64,000 nt of DNA, taken from the NCBI GenBank assembly GCA_037013495.1, contig CM072806.1, forward strand, positions 4,898,001 to 4,962,000. The letters are read 5' to 3'. The stretch comes from Hippophae tibetana. Lineage: Eukaryota; Streptophyta; Magnoliopsida; Rosales; Elaeagnaceae. The position numbers and the translations under genes were made by a program. Shown here piece after piece: positions 12,404 to 25,149 of the stretch (position 1 is the stretch's first letter; every line of letters starts with the position of its first letter). The notes below the pieces were generated by a model. The model saw only the letters and a program-made list of their open reading frames with translations, made no database searches and was not told where the DNA came from.

Positions 12404-13133
12404 AATAAAAAGTAAGAAAGTATATACTGCTTTCAAGTACACAAAATATACTTCATAGCAGACTTTTTACCAGTGTCCAACAAAAATAGCCAGTCCAAGT
12501 CAGTAAAAAATTAAGAGCTCTTTCCATCTTTCACTTTCATTGCTCTCAACCTTATATTATTATTATATTGAAAAAAAAAAACTCTTATTAATATATGATT
12601 CAATTGGATTCAAAAGTTAGTTTAACCAAATAAATGCAAAATAAAATAAAATAAAATAATGAATATAATAATATGATATATTTGAAGGAAGGCGAATTTG
12701 AACCCAAAAATATATGATGATAAAATTTTGGGCAGTTACAGTTAAACCGATTCACATTATCAAACTACTAAAGTAGGCTTACAAAAGCTGTAAATAGGAA
12801 AGAAAAACAGAGTACTCTGTATTACTCCTTACAAAAGCTAATCCCAAATTTTGCCCCATATCTACCCTTCTTCTATGATTAAGCTAAGGCAAGAAACAAC
12901 AAAAGTTATGCTATTTTTGCTCCATTTTCCATTTTTTTTAATGCCATTTTTAGAAAACTCAAATTAAGTTGATCAAGATTTTAAAAAATGGAGCACAAAT
13001 AGCATTGACATAGATAAGGGGAAAAAAAAAACTAGGCATATAGTGGAAGAACTCCTACTAAAATCAAGCATAAAATTTTAAAAAAATAAAAGAAAATGAT
13101 GAGGATGACGATGATGAAGTTGTAGTACTTATT

Positions 13134-13475
13134 TTAGCTCCTCCTTGTCTTGATAGTAGGAGTTGTATTTTCATGAAGAAAATCAAGTAAAACAGTGCTC
13201 TTGCATTTGGGACATTTTGGGTCATCTTCAGAAAGCATAACATACATGAGACATCTAGGACAACCCACTAAAACCATAGAAGTAGCTTCTGGACTATTTA
13301 AATATCGAAGGCTATTATTGTCATCTTGATTGGGCTCTGAAGATACACATGAACTTTGTGGTGATGTTGGTGAAACTGTTGCTGATCTTCTTGGTGATTC
13401 CACAACCACAGGATTCACCCTTGGTGGTGACAAATTCAGCTTTAAATCAAGCTTTGGACCATTTCTCCTACTCAT
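13134..13475 (-). CDS. GIR1-like EAR-motif repressor (GL2-interacting repressor family)
   Basis: A complete 113-residue protein. Residues 9-15 are LDLKLNL, an LxLxL EAR motif that recruits TOPLESS-type co-repressors. A Ser/Pro-rich middle (about 26-50) follows, then a conserved C-terminal block with GCPRC (Cys72, Cys75) and KCPKC (Cys88, Cys91), a two-CxxC zinc-ribbon-like arrangement, and VLLDFL. This layout matches the small plant family that includes Arabidopsis GIR1/GIR2, nuclear adaptors of GLABRA2 affecting root-hair and epidermal fate (family knowledge). The start is the only ATG upstream of the EAR motif in frame. A 5'UTR intron and a TATA box lie at sensible distances upstream. No damage is seen and it looks functional. 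Confidence 0.88.
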   Translation of the reverse strand: MSRRNGPKLDLKLNLSPPRVNPVVVESPRRSATVSPTSPQSSCVSSEPNQDDNNSLRYLNSPEATSMVLVGCPRCLMYVMLSEDDPKCPKCKSTVLLDFLHENTTPTIKTRRS

Positions 13476-13524
13476 CGTTTTCCTCTATTATTATATATTT
13501 CGATTTAATCAATATAATTGTGTT

Positions 13525-13626
13525 CTGCAAAAAAAAAAAAAAAAAAAACAAATATAATAAAATTCATGACTAACAACATATCATAGCCAAAACAAACAAA
13601 AAAAAAAGGTATAACATAATGTGTAC
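13525..13626 (-). other. 5'UTR intron of the GIR1-like gene
   Basis: On the minus strand a donor TATAAG|GTACAC (intron starts at 13626) and an acceptor with an uninterrupted run of about 20 T followed by GCAG|AACA (intron ends at 13525) bound a 102-base intron, 49 bases upstream of the ATG. The extreme poly-T tract makes the acceptor strong, and its length is likely to vary between individuals. Confidence 0.7.
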
Positions 13627-13677
13627 CTTATAAGATTATAATTTAGAGGCTCTTTTTTTGAGAATGGGATTAGATTA

Positions 13678-13700
13678 AGAGAGAGAGAGAGAGAGAGAGA
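13678..13700. repeat. (GA)n microsatellite in the leader
   Basis: About eleven GA dinucleotides on the plus strand, CT on the transcribed sense. CT runs are common in plant 5'UTRs; this one lies in the inferred first exon of the GIR1-like gene. Confidence 0.8.
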
Positions 13701-13770
13701 TGAGAAGTTAGAAGTGAAAGGAGAGTAAGTGGTAAAATGGTGTAGGAGTGAATGGGCTTGAAAGGGTCAT

Positions 13771-13780
13771 TATATATAAG
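13771..13780 (-). promoter_or_regulatory. TATA box of the GIR1-like gene
   Basis: The minus strand reads CTTATATATA about 145 bases upstream of the intron donor. Transcription would start near 13740, giving a leader containing the CT-rich run at 13678-13700. Confidence 0.5.
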
Positions 13781-13789
13781 AGAAAATGA

Positions 13790-16700
13790 GAGGTTGGAGG
13801 AAGATGGGTTTAATTTAAAGCTTAATTAAATTGGAAGGAAGAGGTGGAGAGTAATAGCGGTAGAGAGAGAAAGAGAGAAATTTGAGGGTGTGTTTTAAAT
13901 TTTAATAGGAAGACAGAGAAAGTGAAGATTGAATTGAATTGAATTGAAGAATTGGGTAGTAGAAGAAGAGTTTACAGCATTGAGGTCAGGAAATCAATTA
14001 ATGATGAGGAATTAAATAAATAAAAAAAAATCATCTCAACAAGTATCCAGGAAGTGAAAATTTGCAGTAAATATAGCATTTTTCTCTTCATTCATTCTTT
14101 TTCCCCCGATAAAAACCTCGGCTAATATCTATGAGTTTCACGATTATATTATTAGTTTATCTATTATAATAAATATATTAATTTTAATTTAAATAAAAGA
14201 ATATTGACATTAAAACATATGATATCAAATTTTAATTCATATATCTCACCTTATAACAAAGTAACAGTCTTTTCTTGAATTCAACTGACTTATAAGTGGA
14301 CTGCAGCAGGTGAATATTTCTCTTCATTCATTGCTTTGGGAAGAGTAGGTGTTTATAAAAATTCTTTAAAAATAAATTAGTTTGGCTTTTAAAGCCTAAA
14401 ACCTCATTTATAAAAAAATAAAAATAAAAAATTAATTATCTTATAATATATCGATATATATATATATATAAGAACAAATTTAAACAATCAGTCATAGGTA
14501 TGTAAATATTTAAATAAATATTTTTAATGCACCCTATTGTGCGTAGCTAATTCTTTTACTAAAAAATATTGTCTCTGTTTAAAAAAATAAAGGGTTTGGA
14601 TATAAGGGGATGATAAGAATATATGGATCTGAAAAAAGAAAAAAAAAATCAAACTATATTATAATAAGATGATAGCTATTGATACATATAACTAACGTAT
14701 TATCTCTTAGGAAAACAAAATGGTAAATAATGAAATGGCAATCACCACAGTAATTAAATAAAAAAAATTGGAACCTAAAATTTTATATTTATATAGGTGA
14801 CCAATTTTCATCCAAATAATTTTAATAAATTATTACGTTATTGATTTGAGTACATTTAATAATGAATATATATTTTTTTATTTAAATTTTTTTATGATTA
14901 ATGTCAACAAAGTATTACACAATTTTTTACACTCTTTTATTTTAACGGTTGTGATAATATTGGATATAAATTTTTGAAAAAGTTTGGAGATATTGTTCCT
15001 GATCTTATATAGTTAATTTATTATTTAAATAATAAAAAATAGACTTCATATAATAAATTAGAAAAAATTAATTTATGTTATTTAAAATAAATAATCTTAT
15101 AAAATTATACTTAATTATAATATAAAAAATTTCAACATTATAATTAGTAATAATTTATTACTTAATTGATAAAAAATAAGTATTAAGATAATTAACCAAA
15201 AAAGTGAATTATTTATATTACTTAAAATGAATAATCTTGTATTAAAAAATAAAAATAAAATTAATTTAAATAATTATCAATATTTTAACTATTAGTAATT
15301 TAATAATTTATTTATATTATTTAATTATAAAAAATAATAATTATGGTAATTAATTCAAAAAAATAATTATTTATGTTAATTAAGACTTATATAAAAAGGA
15401 TAAGTAATTATACTATAAAAAATTATCAATATTTTTTAACTACTAATAATTTATTAATTAATTGATAAAAAAAATAAAACTTAATAACATAAACCAAAAA
15501 AAATGATAAATATTTATGTTACTTAAGATTAATAAATACCCTTGAATAAAAAAATAATCTAGATAATTATCGATATTTTAGTTACTAATAATTTATATTA
15601 ATTAATTAATAAAAAATATAATAACTTAAAAAAATTAACCAAAAAAATAATTTCTTATGTTATTTAAGATTGATAAATAACATTGCGTAAAAAAAGATAA
15701 TTAATTATAAAAAATAAGAATAATCTTTTGTATAATATATACTTGAATAATATAATTATTTTGAAAATTTACAATAATATCTAATCTTTTAAATAATTTT
15801 TTTTTATAGTGTAATTATTAATAATGCAATGATATGTTATCCAGACGGTGAAAAAAATAGTACAATTATTGAAAGAAAAAAAAAACATTTCAGCAATTAT
15901 TGCTTACACCAGAATTTTTATTGTTATTACTTTCTAAGGCTAACAAATTTTACCAAAACCAAAAGTCTTGTCCTTATACTTGGAAAGTTTTAAAGGGCTC
16001 AATTAATTTCATGTGGATTCTACATCATAACACCATTAATTGTACTCTCTTTTAATTTCTCTACAGCCTTTATTAATTTTTTAGTAAAATAAAAAAAAGA
16101 GTATTTATAATCTCTAACAAACTTACTCATCATGATTTAAAATTTTCAACAAATTTTTTTTATGTACGTTCTAGAGTAATTAAAATGCATTATATTAAAT
16201 TCAAAATGACATTTCACAAAATATTCAATTAATGATGGAAAAATTCATAAGCGTACTGTATATGAGTACTATTTCAAGGCTGAACGTTAAAATGTGATGC
16301 GTTGCGTTGTATTGAAAAATGTTCTTTTTTTAGATGACCTAAGCTATGTGATTATGATAATTCTTCACCTTATGTAATATAAAGAGGTTGGTACGTAATA
16401 CAAAATCAAAGACACAATAATAAACCATATGATAAAATTACCTTCAAGCTGCCCATTTTTTAAACAAGGCAGGACATATCCCTAATTATCAAAATTTTTT
16501 TTAATAACATTGACAGCTCTTAAACCCTATACGATAGAACCCTTGACCTTATATTAACATAAAATACAAGCAATTTTGGTGTTATTAGGAACGGAGTAAT
16601 AAGTTTTTTTTTTTAAGAAAACTAAAGATTAATTTTTTTATATAACCGACTTTACAAAATAATTTTTTTAATTTTTTTTAATTTTAAGTTTATTTATAAT

Positions 16701-17338
16701 CGTTTTTTTTACACTTTAAATTTTAAGTTGTTTTAAGTTTATGCATACACATATGAAATTAACTAACGATTATTATTTTACAACTAAAATTTTTAATTTA
16801 TTAAAATAAAAAAATAAAATTAATATTTTAAATATTTTTTCTTAAATAACTTCATTATCATTATCACTTACACATTGTTAAATTCATACCACGTGATAGG
16901 AAAAAAATTATAATATAAAAATAAAATATATATCGAACATAGTTTTATCTTTCTCTCAAAATATTATTTTTTCCTGCTTTAACTAACGGATAAGTAGTGT
17001 CAATAGTCATGTTTTTCTTATAAGAAAGAAGTTTATTTAACTTGGTACTATCTTAAAAAGTGCATACAAGTTCTATCTTTTTGGGGAAAAACAGTTGTGA
17101 AAGATTACTAAAATCCAACATTTGCATCCAAAAATACAGTTTGTAATTAAGTTAACTCAATGAAAGGAGATGTTTATAATCCTTATAAATTCTACTATAA
17201 TATTATATTTAATCAATATAGACGTTACCTCTTAAATAATATTATAGTCACGAAAACATCAAGAATCGATCTTCTTTATACTCGAATCACCACCGTAACA
17301 AGTCAATTCTCATTTTATCATTCTTAATTTTTTATGAA
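13790..17338. other. Promoter flank and AT-rich intergenic DNA
   Basis: Purine-rich sequence (13800-13990) upstream of the GIR1-like gene, then strongly A/T low-complexity DNA with a (TA)n run near 14454-14470. No gene or element was recognised. Confidence 0.6.
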
Positions 17339-17343
17339 ACAAT

Positions 17344-17755
17344 TGTAAAGGTAATACAAGAGAATGATGTGGCAAGTATGAGTTATTGTAGCAAGAGCAA
17401 TGATGTGGATAAACAATCACACAACATTAGCAGACTATCTCCTAAGATGGTGCCTAATAACACTAGATTGAAGACCAATGTGCATAAATCAAAAGGAATC
17501 AAATGGTAACAAACTCATGTGCGAGTTATGTAAGACATGTGTGCTATGATGTAAAGGGTGTTAGAATAGCAGTGAGGTAGTGTAAATAGAGAAGTTTGTA
17601 ATTATTGTAATTGAGTGAGGTGAGATTGTAGTTTATTTAAATATATATTGATATTGTACTAAAATCAATACATTGAAATGAATTCTCTATTTGATGATTG
17701 TATGCTTTTCTCTCATATCCTTTCTTGCACTACCATGTTACCTCTCATCCTAACA
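17344..17755 (+). repeat. 5' LTR of the Copia element
   Basis: Starts TGTAAAGGTAAT and matches 20918 onward over most of its length, including the shared TTGATATTGTACTAAAATCA stretch. The 3' edge is uncertain because the last about 40 bases of the two LTRs have diverged and the expected tRNA-iMet primer site is not recognisable after it. Confidence 0.7.
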
Positions 17756-17925
17756 ATTTGGCCACTTCTCAAACATATGCTAGACCAGATAAACAAATAA
17801 TCGAAATGGTAAGAGTATGATATCTCATCTATTACTTTTAATTTTTTTTCATCTCATTTTTTTCCTTCATGTTCTATGTCTTTAAATAACATCTTAAATA
17901 TTTTTGACGTAACCAAAAATTTATT

Positions 17926-20830
17926 GAGTGTTCCTTGGTTTGTTAAAGACAACTATGTGTTTTTTGAATTTCATCATACCTTTTGTTATGTACTTGTGTT
18001 AAGGATCAAGTACAATGGACTATTCTATTCTTGAGTCATCTACATAATGCCATTTATCTTTGATCTGAATTTCATGAATACTAAAGGTATAAACTCTTAT
18101 ACTTCTTTCCAATATCTCTTTTTCGCTACCAATTTAGCTTATATTTTTTATTCCAATTTTTTCACTAGCTTTGAGCTTTGGCACCAATGGCTAGCACATG
18201 CCTCTTTTCATGTTATCAAGTATGCTTTAGCTCACTGTGGCATACTTTACTTTGAAAATAAATTTTCCTTAGTTTGCTTTGTAATGCTTGTTAGACTAGT
18301 AAAAGTCACAAGTTTTATCGTGTATCTAGAACAATGTATGATTCATTTCCTTTGCAAGTTATACACTTTGATATTTGGGTAGCACCCATTATATCTATAA
18401 TTTTTATCAATATTCTATCCATTTTGCATATGAATTTTCAAGGTTTCTTGGATTGATTTTTGTAAGAAAAAGAGTGATATTTATCATGCTTTCATTGATT
18501 TTAAACATCAAGCTAAATTGCAATTGTCATGTAAAATATAAACTCTTCATAATGGTCAGGGATGAAAGTATCGAGGGTTTACTTCTATTCTATCTAATGC
18601 CTATATTGTTCATCATGTGTTTCTATCCACAGTCATGAGCAAAATAACTTGACTAAATGAAAGCACAAATACCTTATAGAGTTAGCTAGATGCTTTATCA
18701 TTCTTCTCTACCTTTTTAAGTTTTGGGATGAGACTTGTTTTTCAAGCCCTTATCTCATAAATAGACTTTCAACTCCTCTTTTAAATAACATTTCTTCTTT
18801 TGAATCATTTTTTCCCTTAAAAATCAAAGTATACATATTTTAAAGTTATTATTTGCATGTGTTTTCTTTGTTTGAGACCTTATAATTATTATAGACTTCA
18901 ATAAAATCCCTTTATTGTACGTTATTAAGTTGCAGTCCAAATCCAAATCATAAGAGATACATGTTTCTCTTCTGATGAAAGATTATACATTAGTAGATAT
19001 ATCATCTTTGATGGATTTAAATTTCCTTATGCTTCCAATACATCAAATTCTTTCACTTCTAAAAGAATTTGTATTGTTTTACCCACAATCAAATCATATT
19101 CTTCTCAATATATTCCAATAATTACATTGGTTCTCTTTAAGTTCCATTTCAAATCACTTACTCAACTTCATCAACTTTAAATTATATCATCATTTTACCA
19201 TCTAGATCATCTTCTTTAACTTCTCACACATTTAAATTTCCATGAACTAGTTTTTAGCTCAAAATCAATGTTATTTACAATCTCATTCTACTCCATTATT
19301 GATTCTTTTACACAATCACATTCAACCTTAGAATCTTTACCTATTTCCAATGCTCACCTTATGATAACAAGATCCAAACTAAGTATTTTTAAACCTAAGT
19401 TTTTCGTGTTGTGGTTGATTTTGCTATGATTGAAACACAATCAGTCATTCAAGCTCTATCTAATGATCTATGATAAGAATGAATGCAACAATAATTTTAA
19501 GCTTTAATTAAGAATCATACATGGACTTAGTGCCTCTTCCTAAGGACATGAAAATTATTAAAAGCATATGGATATTTAGAATAAAGAAGCTTCCTAACAA
19601 TATACTTCACAAAAGAAAATCAAGGGTAGTATCTAAAGGACATTATCAATCATTAAGTTTTGATTTCTCTAAAACTTTTAGTCCTTGGTCAAAAAAAGTT
19701 ACCATAAGAGTTGTTCTCACTTTATCCCTCACAAAAAGTTCGAAATTGAATCAATTCAACATTAAATATTCTTTCCTAAATGGTCAACTACATGAAGAGG
19801 TTTCTTAAGACAACAATAAGGATTTGAAGATCCACATTATCCTTACTATGTGTGCAATTTAAATAAGGAAATATATGATCTTAAACAAGCTTTTTAAAGT
19901 TTGGTTTGATACTTTAACTAAGGCCTTTAAACTTCTAGAGTTCAAGCAATTCAAGGCTGATAAGTCCCTTTTATACACAATCATATGTTCTTCATCCATT
20001 TATCTTTTAGTTTAAATGGTTGACATTATTATTATTGATGATAGTGAGCAAGATATTCAAGCTCTTATATCTCTCTTTTACACTCTAAATTTGCTCTTAA
20101 GTACATAATTCTTTTGAAATATTTTCTAAGAATTGAGGTCAACTCTCTCTGATGATGGTTTGTTACTCACTCAAAGAAAATATGGCAGATAATTTCTTGC
20201 CAAAATTGGCATGACTTACAATAAACCAATTGCTACATGTATGACATCTAAAATAAAGATATCAACTTATGAAGGTGAGTTGTATTCATATCATATTCAA
20301 TATCAAAGTGTTGTAAGGAAACTTCAATACCTTATAATTACAAGGTCAAATATGTCATATATTATCAATAAAGTATCTAGTTTATGTCAAAGCCTCCATT
20401 AATTCATTGGTATGCGATCAAACATATATTAATATACTCAATTATCTATTTAGGGATTTATTGATGGTGAATAGGAATCATACCCAGATAATAAAAAATT
20501 AACCTCAGATATAATTATCTTCTTGGGTACCAGTCGTGTTTATTGGGGTAGTAAGAAGCAATAAATCATATCTAAATCAAGTATTGAAGTTACGTGTAGG
20601 TCCTTAGCCATTAAAATTGCTTAAATTGTATGGATTGGATCACTTTTAAGTGAACTACATATTTCCTTGCTAGGTTATCTAACTATCTGGTGCAACACCT
20701 TAGTATTGTAGCCTTATTTGCAAATCCAATGTGTCATTTTCTAACCAAACATGTTGAATTAGATCTTTACTTCGTCAGAGATAGGATGTTGGAAAATTAA
20801 TTGGCTATCCTACATGTCCCTTCTCTTACA
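17926..20830 (+). pseudogene. Copia pol pseudogene
   Basis: Fragments in all three plus frames line up as one polyprotein. LWHQWLAHAS (about 18177-18206) is the gag-pre-integrase zinc motif. An integrase-like part follows (about 18380-18600). Reverse transcriptase is seen at 19520-19808 (KDMKIIKSIWIFRIK, KSRVVSKG, FSKTFSPW, LNQFNIKYSFLNGQLHEEV) and continues with stops to 20400. An RNase H tail is visible near 20510-20640, including the WGSKKQ and SSIEVTCRSLA relics. Frequent stops and frameshifts mean no function. Confidence 0.8.
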
Positions 20831-20917
20831 TTTTCACAAAACCCTTATCTATATCTTAGTACAATTTTCTACAAAGAAAAATCAATGTCATTATCATGTC
20901 AATGAGTATGAGGGGGA

Positions 20918-21289
20918 TGTGAAGGTAATAAAAGAGAAGGATAGGGCAAGCATGAACTATTGTTGTAAGATCAATGATATGGTTGAATAATCACATAACA
21001 TTGGTGGACTATCTTATAATACGGTGCCTAACAACAAGAGATTGTAGATTAGCATGCATGGATCAAATGGAATCAAAAGTATGTAATATGATTGTAAATA
21101 TTGTTAACATAGCAGTGAGATAGGGGAAATTATGATTGCAATTGAGTAAGACAGTAATGTATTTAAATACACTGATATTGTACTAAAATCAATACATTTA
21201 AATAAATTATCTTTTGGATAATTGTACGCTTTTCTCTCCTTTCTTGCACTACTTTTCTTCTTGCCTATCTTTCTTTTCAATATTTCTCA
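20918..21289 (+). repeat. 3' LTR of the Copia element
   Basis: Starts TGTGAAGGTAAT directly after a polypurine tract and ends TCTCA before the ACAAT duplication. Confidence 0.75.
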
Positions 21290-22650
21290 ACAATAATTAA
21301 GAGTGAGGAATTTCAATTTGTACATAAATCCTTTTGAAATCAAGCCTTCATCACCACCTCCTCGATTCATCACAAACATGGCTTTGGATAACCCCAAGAC
21401 CACTCCCCCTCTTTCTCCAAGTCCAATCCTTTTAAGAAAATAAATGATACTTAACTCATATCAATCTTTGTTATCATCCATGTAGTTGACTTCGTTGTCA
21501 CCATCTTTTTCATTGATTACTAGCATAAATATTACGAAGATTGTGCACTCAAACTTCTTGGAAAGTTCTCATATCAGCACTTGCAATTCAACAATTAGGG
21601 TTACAAGGTCTTCTTAAACACTGAACTTCCAGGTCTAATATCATGTTAGAAGTTATTGAAAAACTGAATCTCTTCGAAAAGCTTTAATCTATTTGAAGAT
21701 GGATCAACAATACTTATATACATTTATCACTCTACACTATGCAAATCATACACTTGCAATATTACTATTTTTTTTCCAATCGATACAATCTATTTTGAGA
21801 TGCATAACACACATTTATTGATTATTTTAAACTATGGAAAAAAAGATTCAAGCCCACATCCAAGAGCAAGTGGTCCACACCTCCTATTGGATGTAATCTT
21901 GAATTCCCCATCCTGGTAGTTTAGAATCATTGATATGTAAAAAGAAAACAATTTCTAATATTATATTGATAAAATATTAATAAGATCATGAGTTTATAAG
22001 CGAATGAGTCAACTTAATCCAATGCATTAACCTTTTGAGATGGAAGCTCGTTGCGTTGTGAAAATTCATAGAAACCATTGAGTCTATTGCACATTCTACA
22101 TATATGGTAGCTATAACAAATGCAAATGATTGACATTACATTTTTGAAAATGAGAATCAAACAAAGATCACATATAGTTGGAAAAGAGATAGAATAAAAA
22201 TGAGATATGGGAAAGAGAGTAAAAATGAGATATGGGAAAGGGAGGAAGGCTAAGTGTGATAGACTTTTGATAATTTGATGTGTTTGATGGAGACCATAAA
22301 CACATTTGGAAATATTTTAGATGTTTTTTAAGTTAACACTTTTTAAAATATTTTCAAAATAATAAGTTATACATATTAATAAATATAATTTACTTTTATA
22401 TATTTTAACTTGTATGATATTCAAATTACAAGATGTTAAAGTTTGGGAGTGGTACTATATTACCTCTTATATTAATATTTTGGTATTTTAAATAATACCT
22501 TAAAATATCCAAATTATTGAAAAGATTCTCATTTGGTTTGTCAAAAAATGAATATTTGCACAAAAAGTTAAAGAATATTTTAGTTTTTAAATTTTTTGCT
22601 TGTGTTTTACTCTTTTTCTTATTTTCTTTCTCTTCTCTCTTTTTATCTAA

Positions 22651-22770
22651 GGTTTAGTGTTTAGAGTTTAAGATTTAGGATTTTATGTTTAGTATTTATG
22701 ATTTTAGGGTTTAGGATTTAGTTTTAGAACTTATGATTTATAGGTTAGTATTTGAGGTTTAGGATGTAAA
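22651..22770 (+). repeat. Degenerate telomere-like interstitial repeat
   Basis: Repeated variants of the plant telomere unit TTTAGGG (TTTAGTG, TTTAGAG, TTTAGGA, TTTAGGG) follow each other for about 120 bases. Confidence 0.55.
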
Positions 22771-22825
22771 GAGAAAAAAAATTATTATCTAAATTGCACA
22801 AATAAACAGATAAAATAGAATGAAA

Positions 22826-22852
22826 AGAGAAAGAAAGAAAGAAAGAAAGAAA
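22826..22852 (+). repeat. (GAAA)n microsatellite
   Basis: Six to seven consecutive AGAAAGAA-type tetranucleotides. Confidence 0.85.
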
Positions 22853-25149
22853 CACTAAAAAATTACTAAATTATCCTTCATTGCTTTGTGCATAAAATTT
22901 ATTTTTGACCAAATAGATACTTTTTTAAAAATATGGGTTTTGTTTAAGATACTAGTTCTTGAGCAACAATAGATAATAAAATAATAATATAAATACCGAT
23001 AAGGTTCCAATTCCTTAAAGTTTGTTAGAAAATTAATTTTTTTTAAACTATTGAGAAAATAATTAACAATAATTTTATATATTTATATGTTGTAAAAATG
23101 GCTATTTTACTTTTAGAATATGGGAAAACAAAATACCTACTAAAATGTAAAATGTGTGCCAAACTGAGCAATTAATTAAAGGCATGGTTAAATTCGGTTC
23201 AATGATGCTAGCATTAGTTAAATGAAATATGAGTATTTGAGAAATATTAATATCATATAACTTTTCTTATATTTTTATATAATTTTTATATCTTATCTTA
23301 TGTTATAATTATTTTACATTTGTAAATTGATTCAATATTTTAGATAATATTGATACATGACAAAATCTAAGTAATGTGGGTATAAAAATAGATACTAATA
23401 TCTATATTCTTAACATTTATCTTTGATGTATTATAGTTAAAAATTGTGATTATTTAAAGTATTAAAGTCAAAATTTGGCTTGGAACCCCAAAACAAATTT
23501 AAAAATGTCTATGATCTTAAGTACATTACTCAATATCATTTTTATATTAAAATCTCAAATATTTTTATCTTTTTTATATTAATCTCATTTCACATTCATG
23601 ACAATACATGTAAGTGTAGAAGCACCATCCTATTGTTATTGTTATGAAAGTAGACCTCCTAAATATTGTAAATATTCACTAATTCAAGCACAATAGAAAT
23701 ATTCAAAGCATACAATACCTAAATAATGAATATTACAACAATCACAGCACAAACCCTAGAAATGAAATATCAAAGATAATGGAAATTAAGAGCAAGGAAA
23801 AGATTAAGAAAGAACACACAAAGATTTATAACGGTTCAATCCAACTATTATGGTGAGTTTATTCTACTTCTTCACTCGTCTAATCAAGATGAGTTCTACT
23901 AGCTACAAATATAGAGATTATAAATACAATGAAGAAATCTTGAATATAAAACATTCACTTTTGAGAAATAACACTTAAAGAGATCTCACAAAACTTACAT
24001 AATAATGGAAAAACCCTAACATCTTTTTTCTAATTCTTTCTTCTCTTTTGCACTAATGCTCTCTTGTGGCTTCTAAGGCACATTAAATGTGCTTATACAT
24101 GCCCAAATAAGAAATTACAAGAATTCTCGATGTCTTACAAGTTTCATTCCCCAAGTTTCATGCACAAAGATATATAAATTATTTTTTAACTACAAAAAAT
24201 ACTCATTTTTATTTTATTTACACGTAAATATATATTTGTGATTAAGTTATATCACATCAATTAATTAATTGTTACATCATTTAATTAATGATAATTAATT
24301 AATGTATAATCGAAATAAAAATCTAAATAACTTTATATAAAGAAAAATAATAGACATATTTATATAAAATAGATTAAAATTTAATTACATCAAAAACTAT
24401 TTAGCCTAAAATTGTCCTATTTCTATATTCTACTAAATCCCCAAATATATTATAATTTGTCTTATAATATGATTAGCCATGCCAAGCTTCAATTGTTTTT
24501 CTCATACATTCAATATCTCAAAGTAAACTTCTTGATTGTTGTCTATGGCATGTCAAAACTTCGTTAAACATTCCCATTTAATTTGAAATTAATATAGAAT
24601 CGAATTTTTAGTGGTATGGGTCCATATATTTAAGTTGGATTGCATTCTACAAATTTAATAAACAATTTGTATTAATTCAATTAATACTTTTAAAGTTGTG
24701 AATTTACAGTTAATGGAACCGAACTATATATTGATAATTTGCAAAGTTACTTTGTTTTGTATATTAATCATTTTCATTTTTATTTAAAAAAACAAACTTG
24801 TAATATAGATATTTTTAAATATAAGATTGTATGGCTAGAACCATTGATGACAAATAAAATAGATTACTTGTTTTCTAATCAATGTCTTGCTAGTTTTATT
24901 TCGAATTTAATAATATAAAAAAGTAAAAAATGCTTCTTTTTAAAAACAATTAAATAATAATTGATTTTTATATATAAAGGTAATAATATAACTCACTATA
25001 GAGTGGTTATATACACAAACTAAATTTTATATTATATATAATATGAGTCGTGTAATCTCTACGAGAATTTGTTAAAAGTGATCAAAAAAATTTTAAGTCC
25101 AAAAACCATATAACTATTAAACTCCACTTTTTATTTGTAAAAGAGAGCA

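Larger units (their letters stand above)
17344..21289 (+). mobile_element. Decayed full-length Copia retrotransposon
   Basis: Both ends carry related LTRs (17344-17755 and 20918-21289). ACAAT precedes the left end (17339-17343) and follows the right end (21290-21294), which fits a 5-bp target duplication. The order LTR, pre-integrase, integrase, reverse transcriptase, RNase H, polypurine tract TGAGGGGGA (20909-20917), LTR is that of Copia. The LTRs differ by many substitutions and small indels, and pol is full of stops, so the insertion is old. Confidence 0.82.
21295..25140. other. Intergenic repeat-rich region
   Basis: No intact gene was found. Near 21300-21700 there are short coding-like pieces with many stops, possibly another retroelement scrap. 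The stretch at about 23600-24160 has the look of a dispersed plant repeat but could not be classified. Confidence 0.5.
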
